In this document: positions 1-12,332 of the stretch, piece after piece
Numbering within the stretch: position 1 is the stretch's first letter
How the letters are laid out: every line of letters starts with the position of its first letter
NCBI RefSeq assembly: GCF_000001735.4
Contig: NC_003071.7
Location: 11,339,151 to 11,403,150, forward strand
DNA from: Arabidopsis thaliana
Taxonomy: Eukaryota > Streptophyta > Magnoliopsida > Brassicales > Brassicaceae
Length of the DNA: 64,000 bases
Direction of reading: 5' to 3'
The notes under the pieces: generated by a model
Database searches by the model: none
Seen by the model: the letters and a program-made list of their open reading frames with translations, nothing else
Told to the model about the DNA's origin: nothing
Program-made: the position numbers and the translations under genes

Positions 1-1553
1 CTTGAAGATGAGCTTGAGAAATTCAATTCCTTCTTCGTTGAGCAAGAGGAAGAGTATATCATTAGATTGAAGGTAAATCCTCAAAAATTTATGTGGAACG
101 ATGCAAAAACTTAGGTTTTGATGTAGAATTGTTAGGTTTGATGATTTGGGATCAATTTGTTAGTTTTGATTGCATTTACTGATTGTTGATTCCAATTCAT
201 AGGATTCTAAGATTTTTCATAAGTAGATGTTGTTGGAATTACTATTATGACGAATGACTCCGGCCAAATTTCCGGTGAAGTCCGTCACCGGAATGACCGG
301 AGCTTGGATTCCTCGTAAATCATCTGAATTAGTAGTTTCGATTCGTTTGGAAACGTAGTTGAATGAGAAATGAGCATAGTTAGTTAAAAATTTAGGTCCA
401 TGTTACTTATTTTGTAGCCTAAGGCTAGAATTATTGCGTGGAGCATTTTTAGTTTACATAGTGTATTCAACTCTATTTCTTGGTGGGAATTGGTATCGTA
501 GGAATTGAAGGACCAAGTGGCGAAAGCGAAGAATTCTAATGAAGAGATGATAAATATAAAGAAAGAGATTGTTGATTTTCATGGAGAAATGGTTTTGTTG
601 ATGAATTATAGTGCTCTTAACTATACAGGTAAACTTTTCTTTCTCATGTCATCTCCATGGTTATTGTTTTTCGTTCTTTTCTCATATGTTCTAATCATTC
701 GTAGCCCGAAAGCCGACGTTGAGTAAACAGAACAAGCTCACATGTTGGACAATTGATAGTTTTTAGATGTTAAAACTCGTTTACAAGGTCAAGCTCTAGT
801 TTTTAGCATTTCCTAGTAAGTGAAACCGTGTCAATGGGCAATATTTTTAGAAGTTTTGTGAAAGATTGATTAGTAGGGAACTTGAGTTAGTATTAACATT
901 ACGTCTATGTTAAGAGTCATATTCTCCACGATCTTTGTGTTACTTGTTAAATAGAAATGTGCCCACATGAAGGAATATGCTGTAATTTGTTTAACTGGCC
1001 ACTCATCGCAGATGCTTTCTTTATACTTTTTTCTTATAAATAACTTGAGGTTTATGCCTTTATTCTTATTCGCTAAATGTGTAGAATTGTGTTCTATTGG
1101 TTTACAGGATTGGCAAAGATTCTCAAAAAGTATGACAAAAGAACCGGTGCTTTAATCCGTTTACCATTTATCCAAAAGGTTTTGCAAGAACCTTTCTTCA
1201 CAACTGACCTACTCAACACATTTGTGAAAGAGTGCGAGGCTATGCTGGACCGCCTCTTTCCGTCTAACAAAAGTCGGAATCTGGATGAAGAAGGAGAGCC
1301 GACAACTTCTGGAATGGTCAAGACAGGAACGGACGATTCTGAACTTCTTAGAGTACCAAAAGAACTGTCTGAGATTGAGTACATGGAGAGCTTGTATATG
1401 AAGAGCACTGTGTCGGCATTAAAAGTATTAAAGGAAATCCGCAGTGGTAGCTCAACAGTTAGCGTCTTCTCGTTGCCACCGTTACCGGCAAGTGGATTAG
1501 AAGATGATTCATGGAAGAAGAAAGTTGGTGTCCTTGAACAAGTAGCGAAATGA
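1..1553 (+). CDS. SPX2: SPX domain protein SPX2, 3' part (5' end outside window)
   Basis: Exons 1..72, 502..628 and 1108..1553 join in frame to give 214 residues ending in TGA. The start and about 73 N-terminal residues lie left of the window, taking the family member as 287 aa from memory. What is visible is the second half of an SPX domain: a helix starting LEDELEKFNSFF and the basic helix NYTGLAKILKKYDKRTG, whose lysines bind inositol pyrophosphates in characterised SPX proteins. An acidic, Ser-rich tail follows. There is no EXS, RING or transporter domain, so this is a stand-alone SPX protein. In Arabidopsis these are nuclear phosphate sensors that bind PHR1 when phosphate is sufficient and keep it off its promoter sites. 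The choice of SPX2 over SPX1 rests on neighbouring gene order. Both introns are GT-AG. Confidence 0.95.
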
Positions 1554-1651
1554 ATTATGAGTATTATTATTTTTAAATCTCTCTTTTTTTTTGTACTTTC
1601 TTTAAATAGTACAAGTAATTGTATACGCTTACAGCTGTAAAAGATGAATCA

Positions 1652-1657
1652 AATAAA
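1652..1657 (+). terminator. Candidate polyadenylation signal AATAAA of SPX2
   Basis: AATAAA lies 99 bases after the SPX2 stop codon, in a T-rich 3' flank. Plant signals are loose, so the position is plausible but not proven. Confidence 0.4.
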
Positions 1658-1990
1658 ACATAGAAGTGTGATCATCTTTCAACATTTAAACTTGGTTGCG
1701 TGTACTTTTTCTTTTGCTGCATATCATGTATGAAAAATCTTCTGTAAGACTGTAACACCACTTTCAAGCAGAGAGAACAATGAAATACATACGCCATTTC
1801 GAAATCTTATGTATTGCATTTTAGCATCTGTGGGTCAATCGGTCTCTGTACTCCTAACTAGGTGATATTTGGTCCAATTTAAGGGCAGCTCATTCAATCA
1901 CAAAGAATCAAATATGTTGCAGAGGAAACTGTTCTGACTTCTGTGAATGTTGCAAGATTGTATAGCTGCTTCTTGTTCGGCCCTTTTATA

Positions 1991-2027
1991 TGGGCTTTGT
2001 AATATATGGGCCTTTTTTATGTGGGCT
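1991..2027 (+). promoter_or_regulatory. Cluster of three TGGGCY (site II) motifs upstream of HO1
   Basis: TGGGCT at 1991, TGGGCC at 2007 and TGGGCT at 2022 fall within 37 bp, about 640-675 bp upstream of the HO1 start codon. TGGGCC/T is the site II element bound by TCP factors in promoters of housekeeping and organelle-related genes. The motif spacing is seen directly; use in HO1 transcription is inference. Confidence 0.4.
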
Positions 2028-2183
2028 TAGATAAGGCTTCGACAAATTTTAGACTACGCTTTGCGTCCCTAAGTGCGGCCACTCAGTAAATCATCTACGT
2101 CACTTATTGATCAAACTATGGCTGGGCAGTGGGCAAAACAAACGAACCAGAAATCCTAATTTTGTGTACTTCAAAAATCACCA

Positions 2184-2437
2184 TTTTTTTTTTTTTTTTT
2201 TTTACTATTATAACAATACTTTTTGAGATCACCAATTTTCTTATTTTATAACTAATTAATTCTTTCAAGAAATATTTAATTCACTTTTTTATATATTTTA
2301 ACTAAAAAAGACTAGAAGTTATTACTTTTTCTTTTTGACCCATACTATTAAAAATATAACTGTCACTGAATCGGCTCTAAATCTCCTCGACTTTCAACTC
2401 CTACAGACATTCAGACATGTGCAACACTCAACGCACT
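2184..2437 (+). repeat. Dispersed repeat R, copy 1 (HO1 promoter)
   Basis: About 254 bp beginning with a T run and ACTATTATAACAATA and ending near GTGCAACACTCAACGCACT. It aligns along its length, in the same orientation, with 6630..6889. It sits about 230-480 bp upstream of the HO1 ATG, so it is part of that gene's promoter region. No terminal inverted repeats or target duplication were recognised. Confidence 0.75.
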
Positions 2438-2665
2438 GTCGATATTACATAGACCCGAAATAAAAGCTCCTTGTCCAAAAACTTCATTCACCCTCTCATC
2501 GTTATCTTCATTTGGAAACAACTAAACAATATTCTGTTTTATTAATATTTTCGCCTATTTAAAAATTCAATTAGAATAGTGTATCCCTCTTCTCTATTCC
2601 TTCAAGCCAACTAAAACTACATTGCGTGACTTCTTCTGTAACCATTTTTCTATTCCGATCAAACC

Positions 2666-4244
2666 ATGGCGTATTTAGCTCCGATTTCTTCATCCTTATC
2701 CATATTCAAGAATCCCCAACTCTCAAGATTCCAATTTTCTTCTTCCTCACCGAACCCACTTTTCCTTCGACCTAGGATTCAGATTCTGAGTATGACCATG
2801 AACAAGTCGCCGTCTTTAGTGGTGGTTGCGGCTACTACTGCGGCAGAGAAGCAGAAGAAGAGGTATCCTGGAGAATCAAAGGGTTTTGTGGAGGAGATGA
2901 GGTTTGTGGCTATGAGACTTCATACTAAAGATCAAGCTAAGGAAGGTGAGAAAGAGACTAAATCTATTGAGGAACGTCCTGTTGCTAAATGGGAACCTAC
3001 TGTTGAAGGTTACTTGAGGTTTCTTGTGGATAGTAAATTGGTTTATGATACTCTTGAACTGATTATTCAAGACTCCAATTTCCCAACTTGTGAGTTTTTT
3101 TTTTCTCCTTCTTATCTTCTTGTTATGGGTTGATTGGTAATCTTTAGAAAAATTTGAAGTGATTTGGAGTGTTTTTAGATCTTAGTAGTATCTACCCTTT
3201 TGATAAAGATGGTTCCTTTGCTTCATTTCTTATCATGTCTGGATTTTGATTCATTCAGATTCTATTGGCTACTTAGGTTTTTGTAACTATTGGATTGAGT
3301 TGGTTATAGACTTATAGTGATGGTTTGATATGAATTGAAGTACTCTTAGGATGGTAATCTATTAATAGGTTGAAGTGATTTAATCTTAGTATCTACCCAT
3401 TTGATAAAAATCATTCCTTTGCCTCATTTCTTATGTTGTTTTGGATTTGAATCGTTCAGAGTTTTTTGACAACTCAGTTATTTACTCTTGGATTGAGTTG
3501 TTGGTTGTGGTGTTTTGTATGAATGGTGGATTTAAGGTTGATTATATGTACAACTTGTGAAATCTAACTGAATGTTACCGGAGTTTTGGACTTTCAATCT
3601 TAACGTTATCTCTTATTCTTGATTAGCTCGTAATTAAAAACTGAGTTTGCTTATGTATTGGAAAAAGATCTTTATGCAAAAGTAGGTCTTTTTTTCTTGT
3701 GTAATCATCTCATGATCTAATTCTGCATACTGTTTTTTATATAGATGCCGAGTTCAAGAACACGGGGCTGGAAAGAGCGGAGAAATTATCCACGGATTTG
3801 GAGTGGTTCAAGGAACAAGGTTACGAGATTCCAGAACCAACAGCTCCTGGTAAAACATATTCTCAATATTTAAAGGAATTAGCAGAGAAGGATCCTCAAG
3901 CATTCATTTGTCACTTCTACAACATCTACTTTGCTCATAGTGCTGGTGGACGAATGATTGGCAGAAAGGTAAAAACTTTGTGCACTAAAACCATTTGGAA
4001 AATTAGCTTTGAATTTTTTCTGAAAGCACACCATATTTTGCAGGTGGCAGAGCGGATACTCGATAATAAAGAACTCGAGTTCTACAAATGGGACGGCGAA
4101 CTTTCTCAATTGTTGCAGAACGTTAGGGAGAAACTGAACAAGGTTGCAGAGGAGTGGACTAGAGAAGAAAAGAATCATTGTTTGGAAGAGACTGAGAAAT
4201 CGTTCAAGTATTCTGGTGAGATACTTCGTCTCATATTGTCCTGA
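2666..4244 (+). CDS. HO1: Plastid heme oxygenase 1 (HY1/GUN2)
   Basis: Exons 2666..3089, 3745..3968 and 4044..4244 give 282 residues. The enzyme opens heme to biliverdin IX-alpha with ferredoxin as electron donor. This is the first committed step to the phytochrome chromophore and also affects plastid-to-nucleus signalling. Residues 1-55 are rich in Ser, Phe and Arg with few acidic residues, as in a chloroplast transit peptide. The proximal heme ligand is His86 in the stretch [11 protein letters not shown]. The flexible distal helix carries the HSAGGRMIG glycines around 206-214. The C-terminal helix ends at [10 protein letters not shown] without the membrane anchor of animal enzymes, fitting a soluble stromal protein. 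The ATG at 2666 is preceded by a pyrimidine-rich leader, and no upstream ATG extends the frame. HO3 and HO4 are close paralogues; the assignment to HO1 rests on sequence recall and gene order. Confidence 0.97.
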
Positions 4245-4852
4245 TTTGGTGCGCAGTGTCTCTAGATATCTCAATACGTCTTGTGGCAACTAAAATGATG
4301 CACATTGTTTATATTCCTGTATTATATTAATCATCTTCTACATGTATTAAACTCTTCTTTGCTTCAAAGCTGTTACTAAGTTCAAGGTTCAAATTAATAA
4401 CTTTTCTGCCGTTTTATAGCTCAAATACAAGTTCAATGATCAGTGTACATCTGATATAGCCAGAGGACTGACTCTTCTATATATGTTGGATAGAATTCTG
4501 TGAACTTTTGACATCTTTATGGTTGGTCTATAAATGGTGATGATTCACTGTACCTATATGGGAAGTGCTTTTATTGGGACTCTGGGTACTTTGGTCACTA
4601 ATATGGTGGGCCTAAGAAGAGTCAATGAAGCATCAACAACATGTTTACTAGTTAGAACTGATCATTGATATGCATCACAGAAATATACCAAAAAAATTGA
4701 GTACATATTACAAGGAGAAACAAACATGACTGACCAAATTTGGCAACTTATAAACTAAATGTTTTTCTCTGCAAATACCTATTGCTCATCTTCCTTATAT
4801 TCCTCAACTTGTATGGCATCTTATTACCATTTGTCGGTAAGTCCAATGTCTT
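4245..4852. other. Convergent intergenic region, no gene seen
   Basis: HO1 (+) and the FkbM gene (-) converge here, so this stretch should hold both 3' UTRs. I see no further coding sequence or clear repeat. Confidence 0.6.
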
Positions 4853-6138
4853 TCACTCCTTGGTGCAATGTGCATCTGTCCCATGCTGGCTACACTTACT
4901 ATATCCAACGCTTTTAAGAAAATCACGTATCTCTTTCGAGCTACTATTGCTTGCCGTGAGCAATCTCTCATCTTCCTCATAGATTAGATAAGGAGCTTCT
5001 GCTGGTTTCCCTGAAAGCAACTTCTTCGCACCCTTTAAAACGTGGTATTCCCAACCTTGAACGTCGATCTTGATAAGAAGAACAGGTTGAGAAGGTGGAA
5101 TTAGTTTATCAAGAGGTATGGATTTGACTTGCACTGCTATCTCTTTGTTGGACTTGAATGCAAGCCTTGCTCCCACCTCCGAAACCGCGCTATTGTCAAG
5201 CCGTCCTACCAACTGTATCAACAACAATGGCATCCACATTTAGCTAGACCCAATAAACAAGATAGGTCCTAGTACAGTAAAACCAAGTTAAACATTCAGT
5301 TTCACCTAAGCAGATTAGGCCTATGCACAAAAGATACATCTTTGTATACTTTTTCGACACTATCAAACACGAAAATCGTTCCACATTGCGACTTTTCGGC
5401 TTCATTATCACTATAGCATCAATAAGAAGCAAGAGAATCATTTACTCTATGCTAATCTATCTATAAACAGAAACCAAAAAACTCTGTTTGAGTGTTTTCA
5501 CTAAACTAATCTCAAGTTTTATAGAAATGCGATGATACCTTATGGAAGGTAATATCCCCTGTTCTGTCAGAAGCAGCAGCTTCAAACACAGTAACCAAAG
5601 AAGCAACTCTATTAAACCAAATCCCATCACAAATCCTCTGTAAATTCTCAAAAACAGGCTCAAAGGCAAGAACTTTAAACCCCATAACCGCAGCAGCAAA
5701 GCTAGCCATACCAACATTAGCTCCAACATCAACAACAATCCCATTTTTACCACTAGCTCTCATACTATCCAATACCTCCTGAATCGTTGCGGAGATATCT
5801 GGTTTCCTAAAGGGCTTACCTTTAAGTAGCCTAACAATGTTCTTATGTGGTTTCTCCGGGAGATTACCGAGATCAGCGAGAGAGTAAACAAAAGGGTACT
5901 TGAGATTTTCGACGACGTTTGCGATTATGGGTTTTGATTGTGGACATTTGAAGCAATCAAAAGGAGGGATAGGGTATGGGGAATTGATGGAGAGATTTGG
6001 ATTGGAGTATTGGAGAGAGGAGTTAGAGAAGAAGAAGAAGAGAGAAGAGAGGAAGATAATGGAAAGGACAAGAAGTGAGATTAGTGTCTTTGGTGATAAA
6101 AGTTTTTGGTTCTTGTCTTTTTTCCAGGCGCTCGCCAT
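4853..6138 (-). CDS. FkbM-type SAM-dependent methyltransferase, single-pass membrane protein
   Basis: Two exons, 6138..5539 and 5212..4853, joined in phase 0, give 319 residues. Residues 18-37 form one strongly hydrophobic segment after a basic N-terminus, which suggests a type II signal anchor and a Golgi or other endomembrane location (inference). The catalytic fold is FkbM-like: SAM motif I IVVDVGANVG near 134-143, the acidic end of strand 2 (FEP, 159-161), and the family hallmark KIDVQGWE at 248-255. The substrate is unknown; FkbM enzymes O-methylate varied hydroxyl groups. The ATG at 6138 is the only one that includes the anchor. Gene order corresponds to At2g26680. The upstream leader sequence is itself duplicated (6291..6590 and 6891..7315). 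Confidence 0.93.
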
Positions 6139-6290
6139 GGAAATGGATCTAGATGTGTTGTTCAGAGTCTTGAGTTAAAATTGGGTAGCTTTTGAAATTT
6201 CAGATCTGGGGAAACAAGAAGGAGAGATCTTGGGTGGGAAAAGATGGATTCGTACCGACTTGTTAAAGAAAAACAAGGAGAAAGAAGATC

Positions 6291-6590
6291 CGAGGTTAGC
6301 AATTTCAGTGAGCAGAGAGACACAAACTGACAAAAGTGTGTCATTACTAGAATTAATGACACCAATTAAGTAAAACTATTTATTCTCACAAAATTCATTT
6401 CTACAATTTTATTTATACTTTTAAAACTAAAAATTAATTATACGAATTCAAAAATAACATGTAATATAATTTATTTTTGCTATCATCAGATTTATAAATT
6501 TTGACAAATCTTTTGTTAAATTGAAACCTCGCCGAAGAGAATTTTAAAAATCTAGTGAATTTGACTATCAAAACTATTATAATATTCCTT
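6291..6590. repeat. Duplicated segment D, copy 1 (FkbM gene 5' flank)
   Basis: Starts near CGAGGTTAGCAATTTCAGTG and shares a string of blocks with 6891..7315, in the same order: an AGAGAGACACAA block, TACTAGAATTAA, an AATTATAC block, TTTTGACAA and TTTTAAAAAT. The two D copies bracket repeat R copy 2. It probably overlaps the promoter or leader of the minus-strand gene. Confidence 0.65.
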
Positions 6591-6629
6591 TTACTGTTAT
6601 AACAATATTTTTTGAGATCTAGTGAATCG

Positions 6630-6889
6630 ATTTTTTTTTTATTTTTTACTATTATAACAATATTTTTTGAGACCGTCAATTTTCTTCTTTTATAAATAAT
6701 TAATTTTTTTAAGAAATATTTAATTCACTTTTTATATATTTGATTGAACACATATACTTGAAAAGATTAAACTTTATTATTTTTTGACTCATACTATTAA
6801 AAGTATAATTGTCACTAAATGAGCTCTAAATCTCCTCTACTTTCAACCAGTATAGTATATATTCATACATGTGCAACACTCAACACACT
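6630..6889 (+). repeat. Dispersed repeat R, copy 2
   Basis: About 260 bp, collinear with 2184..2437 in the same orientation, with scattered substitutions and small indels. A partial third copy of its first 30 bp (TATAACAATATTTTTTGAGA) lies just upstream at about 6590-6625. Confidence 0.75.
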
Positions 6890-6890
6890 A

Positions 6891-7315
6891 GAGAGGTTTG
6901 CAATTTCAGTGAAGACAAGAGCTTTACACAAGTCCAATAGAGAGACACAATCACACGCTGTGTCTACAAAGGGACGGTACTAGAATTAACTCAAATCAAG
7001 TATTTACTTACTAGAGTCCGTTTAACAAAATTTAAGGGTAAATTGAGTTTTTTTTTATATCTAAAATATTTTTGTAAGAATAAAATACTGTATAGGTTTT
7101 GTACAAAAGAAAATTTTCTAACTAGCTAATTTCTACAATTAGTTTTTACCATTAATTATACAAATTTTAAAATAATATGCAATAAAACATTTTTTGTTAT
7201 CGTCAAATTTGTAAAATTTTGACAATAATGTGTTATATTAAAACCCTCACGAGAAATTCAACTATACTTCTAGAATTTTAAAAATATATTGAATTTGAAT
7301 GTAAAAACGTTATAA
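6891..7315. repeat. Duplicated segment D, copy 2
   Basis: Diverged direct copy of 6291..6590, lengthened by insertions. Together with repeat R it gives the local order D1-R2-D2. Confidence 0.6.
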
Positions 7316-8196
7316 TATATATATATAAGTTATATTACGTATTAGTTTTAAATTTATATTTTTTTGGAGATAGAGGGTAAAGTTGCAAACCAAACAGATA
7401 ACCTTAGAATTGTAGCTTTTCAATTATTTGTATATCGGTGATCTAAAGTAACTGTTTCAACTGTCTTATGCACGGGCTGGGCCTGCTACTTATAACATTT
7501 TTTGACGATAAACGATTTTCGACCATAAATATATTAAAGAACCGGCTCATGAGTTTTACAGTTTTTTGGTGAATCAAATGCACGATCCTACCTAGTGAGC
7601 TTGCAGGGAAACTCTAAAACAAATATAATGTTCATTAAGCTATTAAATAGAATTTTGGTACACATCGTCTTCATAACTCGCTTCTAATGAAAGATCCTAC
7701 TCTTTAAAATGCAAGTTTACCTTCCAAATCAACGATAAAGATGGATTTATTCCGGTCAAAATTAATCTAGATCTTTCAACACTTTTCTACAACTTTTAAG
7801 ACCATCTTTAATTTTGCAAGATGTTCTCCACAGTTCTACAATGTTCCGGACACTAGATCACAAAGGTAAAGAGATATGAAATAGCTAAAGGCCTAAATGT
7901 GGATCTCATCTTCTCGACCTACTAAAGCATAAAACCTAAAAGATTAATCGAAAAAAAAAGGAGATTAATCGGATCGCGACAGGACGTAACCAGAAAATTA
8001 AAAGTATACTTCGTTAAATAATTATTTTTCACGATGCAAAAAAAAAGAGTGAATAACATAAACGGTAAAGACACAATATTTGAGACCGGGAGGAATCTAA
8101 AAACAAGCCAATTGCTTAATATACAAGAAACATAATTGGAAAGCGACATTGTTGCAAGATAATATTGTACACAAGACAATTATTGCAAAACAAAAT
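7316..8196. other. Intergenic, no gene seen
   Basis: AT-rich sequence between the duplicated segments and the 3' end of NPF6.2. It should contain the NPF6.2 3' UTR. No coding or RNA gene was recognised. Confidence 0.5.
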
Positions 8197-11100
8197 TCAG
8201 CAGTCTTCAACTGAAAATCCCTTGCCATTTTCCTTCTCTACTGAGTCTTTACCCTTCGTTGGCTTAAACCACAAGGCACATATGATATAGACAACGAAGT
8301 TAATTCCACTGAGAATGACTAAAAGCCAATAAAAGTAATCGAGTCGGCCGTGGTTAATGTTATCAGCCAGCCATCCTACATCAGTAGAAGTTGAAGTGAC
8401 CCTCTTGACGATTGAGACCAAGAAACTGCTGACAAAGAAACCTAGTGATAAAGTGGTCAAGAAGAGTCCAGTGCTCATAGTTTTCATTCCCTTAGGCGAT
8501 TGTGTTATGAAGAAATCAAGTTGGCCAGTGTAGATAAAGGCTTCCCCAGCTCCTACTAAGAAGAATTGTGGAACAAGTAAAAACACACTTATAGGCAATG
8601 TTTTTTGTGAACTAGATTTCGCAACGGATAAACGCTTTTGCTCTACTAGAGCTGCAGCTGCCATTCCAGCGGTTGATAAGACCAATCCAATAGCTATTCT
8701 TTGTAGGCTAGAGAAACCTGAAATGTTAATGCATGTGAATATATAGCTGAGAGACATATATGAAAAAAGAATAGATATATGAATCTATGAATCTTATGTC
8801 ACCTGGTTTTCCTTTCCATTTCTTCCAAAAAGGCATTATGGCACGGTCGTAGACAGCTAGAGTTATGAGAATAGCCGCAACGAAAAACACGGTGAGGGAA
8901 CCAGCTGGGATCTTAAAGCTTCCAATGTTACGTCTCATAGTTGAAGCTTGCTCAACAGAGAATGTAATCATTTGGGCATATGTTGTCCAAAAAATTATAG
9001 TTGTTGCCCAAATAGGCAAAAGCCTAACCATCATTTTTACTTCCTCAACTTTGGTCACTGAGCTTAGCTTCCAAGGGTTTGGGATTGCAACTCCATCAAG
9101 GGTTTGTTCAAAATCTCCTTCTGCAACTATGGCCGCCTTGTCCAACAAGCTACACACAAGATTTTATTAGATACAAAATTTACTTTAATTTACTTCCTCT
9201 TTGTAAAGATTGAACTGAGAAACTCACTGAAACTGATCAGTATGTTCAATTCTAATGCCTTCAGGGTTATCTTCATAAAGATAAACAATGCTTTGAGGTA
9301 GTTCCATTTTCCTCTTTCGGAACGCAGCTGCTATGACCTGAAATATTTGCACAACGGGACTTCCTTGGCTCTTCTTATAACGGTATCTCTTAGTCCCACA
9401 CAAGAATATTACAATAGCTATAGCCATAGAGACAGTGCAGATTCCATAAGCCCAAGATCTTCCCACTTCATCTTGCATGTAAACTAAAACAGTCACAGCC
9501 AATAATGTCCCCATACTAATAAAGAAGAAGAACCTGCATGTGCCAATTAAAATTTTATTTGAAAAAGGGAACACTATAACAATGTTATAATTCCATGCAT
9601 GAAAATAAACTCTAAACCTAACCTGTTGAAGAAGAAAGCCATGTGAGCTTTCTCTTTAGGATCTTTGTCATCAAACTGGTCAGACCCAAATCCAGAGATA
9701 CTAGATTTAAGACCACCAGTTCCAAGGGCTATAAGGTAAAGCGAAACATAAAGAATTGTCATTTGGAAGGCGGTCGCGGGTATGCAAGCTTCTCCATGAT
9801 GGCATGTTGGTGGACGTAGCTCTGGCAGCTTAGTTGCTACCGCTAGAGCACCAGTTCCCTGTATACAAGATATTAAAACCGTCTCCAAGACTCCAACTAA
9901 GTTAACGACCTTAGCAGATTTGATAGCGAACATTTTGTTTGATTTTTTCTAAGTGAATTTTTTTAATAGAGCTCTAATTGATAATTTGCTTATAATAGTA
10001 GTTTTAGAATCGGAGATCTTGGAGAAAAATACAGGTTATTTATTCTCTTAGACGCATCTACTACTAGATGGTAAAACCAACTAATCACAATGACCTTTTT
10101 AAAACTATATATAAGATTTTAGATAGAGTCTTACCAGAGCTTGAATGGTTGAGAAAATGCCGATGGTTTTGAAACGGCCGAGGAAGGAGTCAGCGAGAAA
10201 ACCACCGAGCAAGCATAGGAGGAAGGAAGTGCCCATGAAATCAGTGACAATGTTGGCAGAGGTTGAACTTGGGAGATGCATTGTCTCCATCAAATATGTT
10301 ACCAAATTCACTGCTATTCCCATTGTTGATAGCCTCTCCACAACTTCTATCCCTGCAATATATGTTTCATTTTTAATGTGTCAACATTTGTAGTTTTGTA
10401 CATATGTTCCAAGTTAATTGGTGAGTCCATTTCATACATATAAGTAGAATAATCCTTAACTAGTAAGCAGCCATAAGCTGATTAACAAGTTTGATTGTTT
10501 TAAGGTAAATTAATACGAAAATAACATAGACCTTTCATTCTCCAACTATTAATTTGGCCAACAAAATAAAATATAAAGTATTGATAAACATAAATGAATA
10601 TTCATGATAAGTTATGGATGTAACATTCAATCTTTTTGTCCTTTAAAAAAGTAAGGAAGTGAAGGAGATATATTATCAGTTTTAAACTTAGAAGCAACAA
10701 AACTAAATTTTGGATTATCCGGACTAATTTTAATTAAGACAACTGGTACTTTTTGTAAGAGAATATTAAGGAACAAAACAAGGGTTTGGAGGTCGGCATT
10801 TTCTGCTCCCTAAGTAGACACGTGAATACAGATATAAATCCAGTTTTCGTTTTTCTCTTTCTAATCAATATTGTTTTTCAGAATGATTAAATTTTAAAAA
10901 AGAAAAAAAAATGTTATTATGATTGGATAAGCGAGATGGGGAGCCATGTGGCGTGTTCCTTTTCTCTTTATCTTTCTTTCAATCAGCGAGATTCAGAACA
11001 ACGACATTTCATATTTTTATATACAAATATATTTATTTCAATCATATCATGCATGTGTGAGTGTGACTGATTTGAAAATGAGTCTCTTTTGTTTCTCACC

Positions 11101-11766
11101 ATGTATTCACAAATTATACAACTTATGGAATTTAAAACTTATACGCATGAACTACACCCTCTTGATCAAATTAATTACGTATAAGTTGTATGTATGTATT
11201 CACTAATGACTACTCTGCCAATATGTGGATGATAGATGTATTTTCTTCATTTACAGAATATTAAATAATATAAATATATAGTAGTAATGCATGTCACATG
11301 AAGTAAGAAACGAAGATTTTAGTAAAAAAAGAAAGATAAAAAAGCATGCAGTTAAATAAAGAAGAAAAAGAAGTTCGTTTTTAGCTATAAAAAAAGAGTT
11401 CATTTTTAGCTAATTAACTAGGACTTCTGTGAATAAATTTCACACAGATTCTTATTGATAATGGCATAAGTATATGTGCACACACAAAAAAAATGGCATA
11501 TCTATTATGTACATGAGGACCAAATGTATATATATATATATATATATATGTCAAGTAGAAAAGAAGAAGACGAACCAAGAATGAGAGCGGCAGTGATCCA
11601 ACCACCGGTTTTGGATTTGTCGGCAGGTCGTCCTTTGTAGTCTACGGCATCAGCCACTGTCCAACTCCCTTTGCTCTCCTGAAAACAACGACGTACGTCA
11701 ATCCAAAGTTCCCGAATCTTATAACCAATAGTTTACGAGTAAGAAGAAAAAGATTATCCAAACCAT
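8197..11766 (-). CDS. NPF6.2: NPF6.2 (NRT1.4) nitrate transporter of the NRT1/PTR family
   Basis: Seven coding exons: 11766..11764, 11678..11576, 10352..10135, 9858..9623, 9533..9228, 9149..8803 and 8717..8197. They sum to 577 residues. The first coding exon is only the ATG, followed directly by a GTTTGG donor; MESKGSWTV results after splicing. The protein is a 12-TM proton-coupled POT/NPF carrier: the ExxER proton-coupling motif is E38-V-V-E41-R42 in TM1, and a long charged cytosolic loop separates the two halves (about 220-320). The family signature GTGGLKSS precedes FGSDQFDD. In Arabidopsis this protein is a low-affinity nitrate transporter of petioles and leaf midribs. The position of the nitrate-binding His of NRT1.1 is occupied by Tyr346 (WTTYAQ), by recalled alignment. 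Intron 2 (11575..10353) is the largest. All junctions are GT-AG. Confidence 0.96.
11527..11550. repeat. TA dinucleotide microsatellite in NPF6.2 intron 2
   Basis: About twelve TA units in a row, close to the donor end of the large second intron of the minus-strand gene. Likely length-polymorphic. Confidence 0.85.
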
Positions 11767-11868
11767 TTTTTTCTATATCGCCTTGATGAGAGTATTCTTA
11801 GTTTCTTCTAAGTGTTTGTTTGCTCTTTGTTAGCCACAGAAGCAAATAATGATGGACAGGAGACTGCC

Positions 11869-11876
11869 TTTTTATA
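11869..11876 (-). promoter_or_regulatory. TATA box of NPF6.2
   Basis: Read on the minus strand, TATAAAAA in a GC-richer context (GGC on both sides), 103 bases upstream of the ATG at 11766. The position suits a leader of roughly 70 bases. Confidence 0.6.
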
Positions 11877-12332
11877 GCCACAAAATGAATGAAAGAGGGC
11901 TAGCACCGACCTTCCACTATATGTGATTTGGGACATATCGCAAAAACGTGAAATCTTTGAGATAGGTTCATCACACTTTTTTCCCCAACTTTAAAATATT
12001 TCTTAATTTATATTTCGAAATTATTTTTGGCTCTTTTTAATTTTTTTCTTTAATTTTCTATTTTCTTATTTGTTGTAAATTTTCTCTTTTATGATGATAA
12101 CTTATTTATTCGACCCAAACTCTGGGTCCCAAAGACACATACATAGAGCGAGAACTTTGGATCATGAAACAACACTTGCATATTTTTCCATAAAATATTT
12201 GGCGAGATCAAATAAAGATTCTCAACGAGGTTCATTACTATTAGTTTCCAACTCTTATTTTTTTTTTACTTCTCCACTAACTATTGAAAAACGAACCATA
12301 TTTGATATAAATATAAATATATATATATATAT

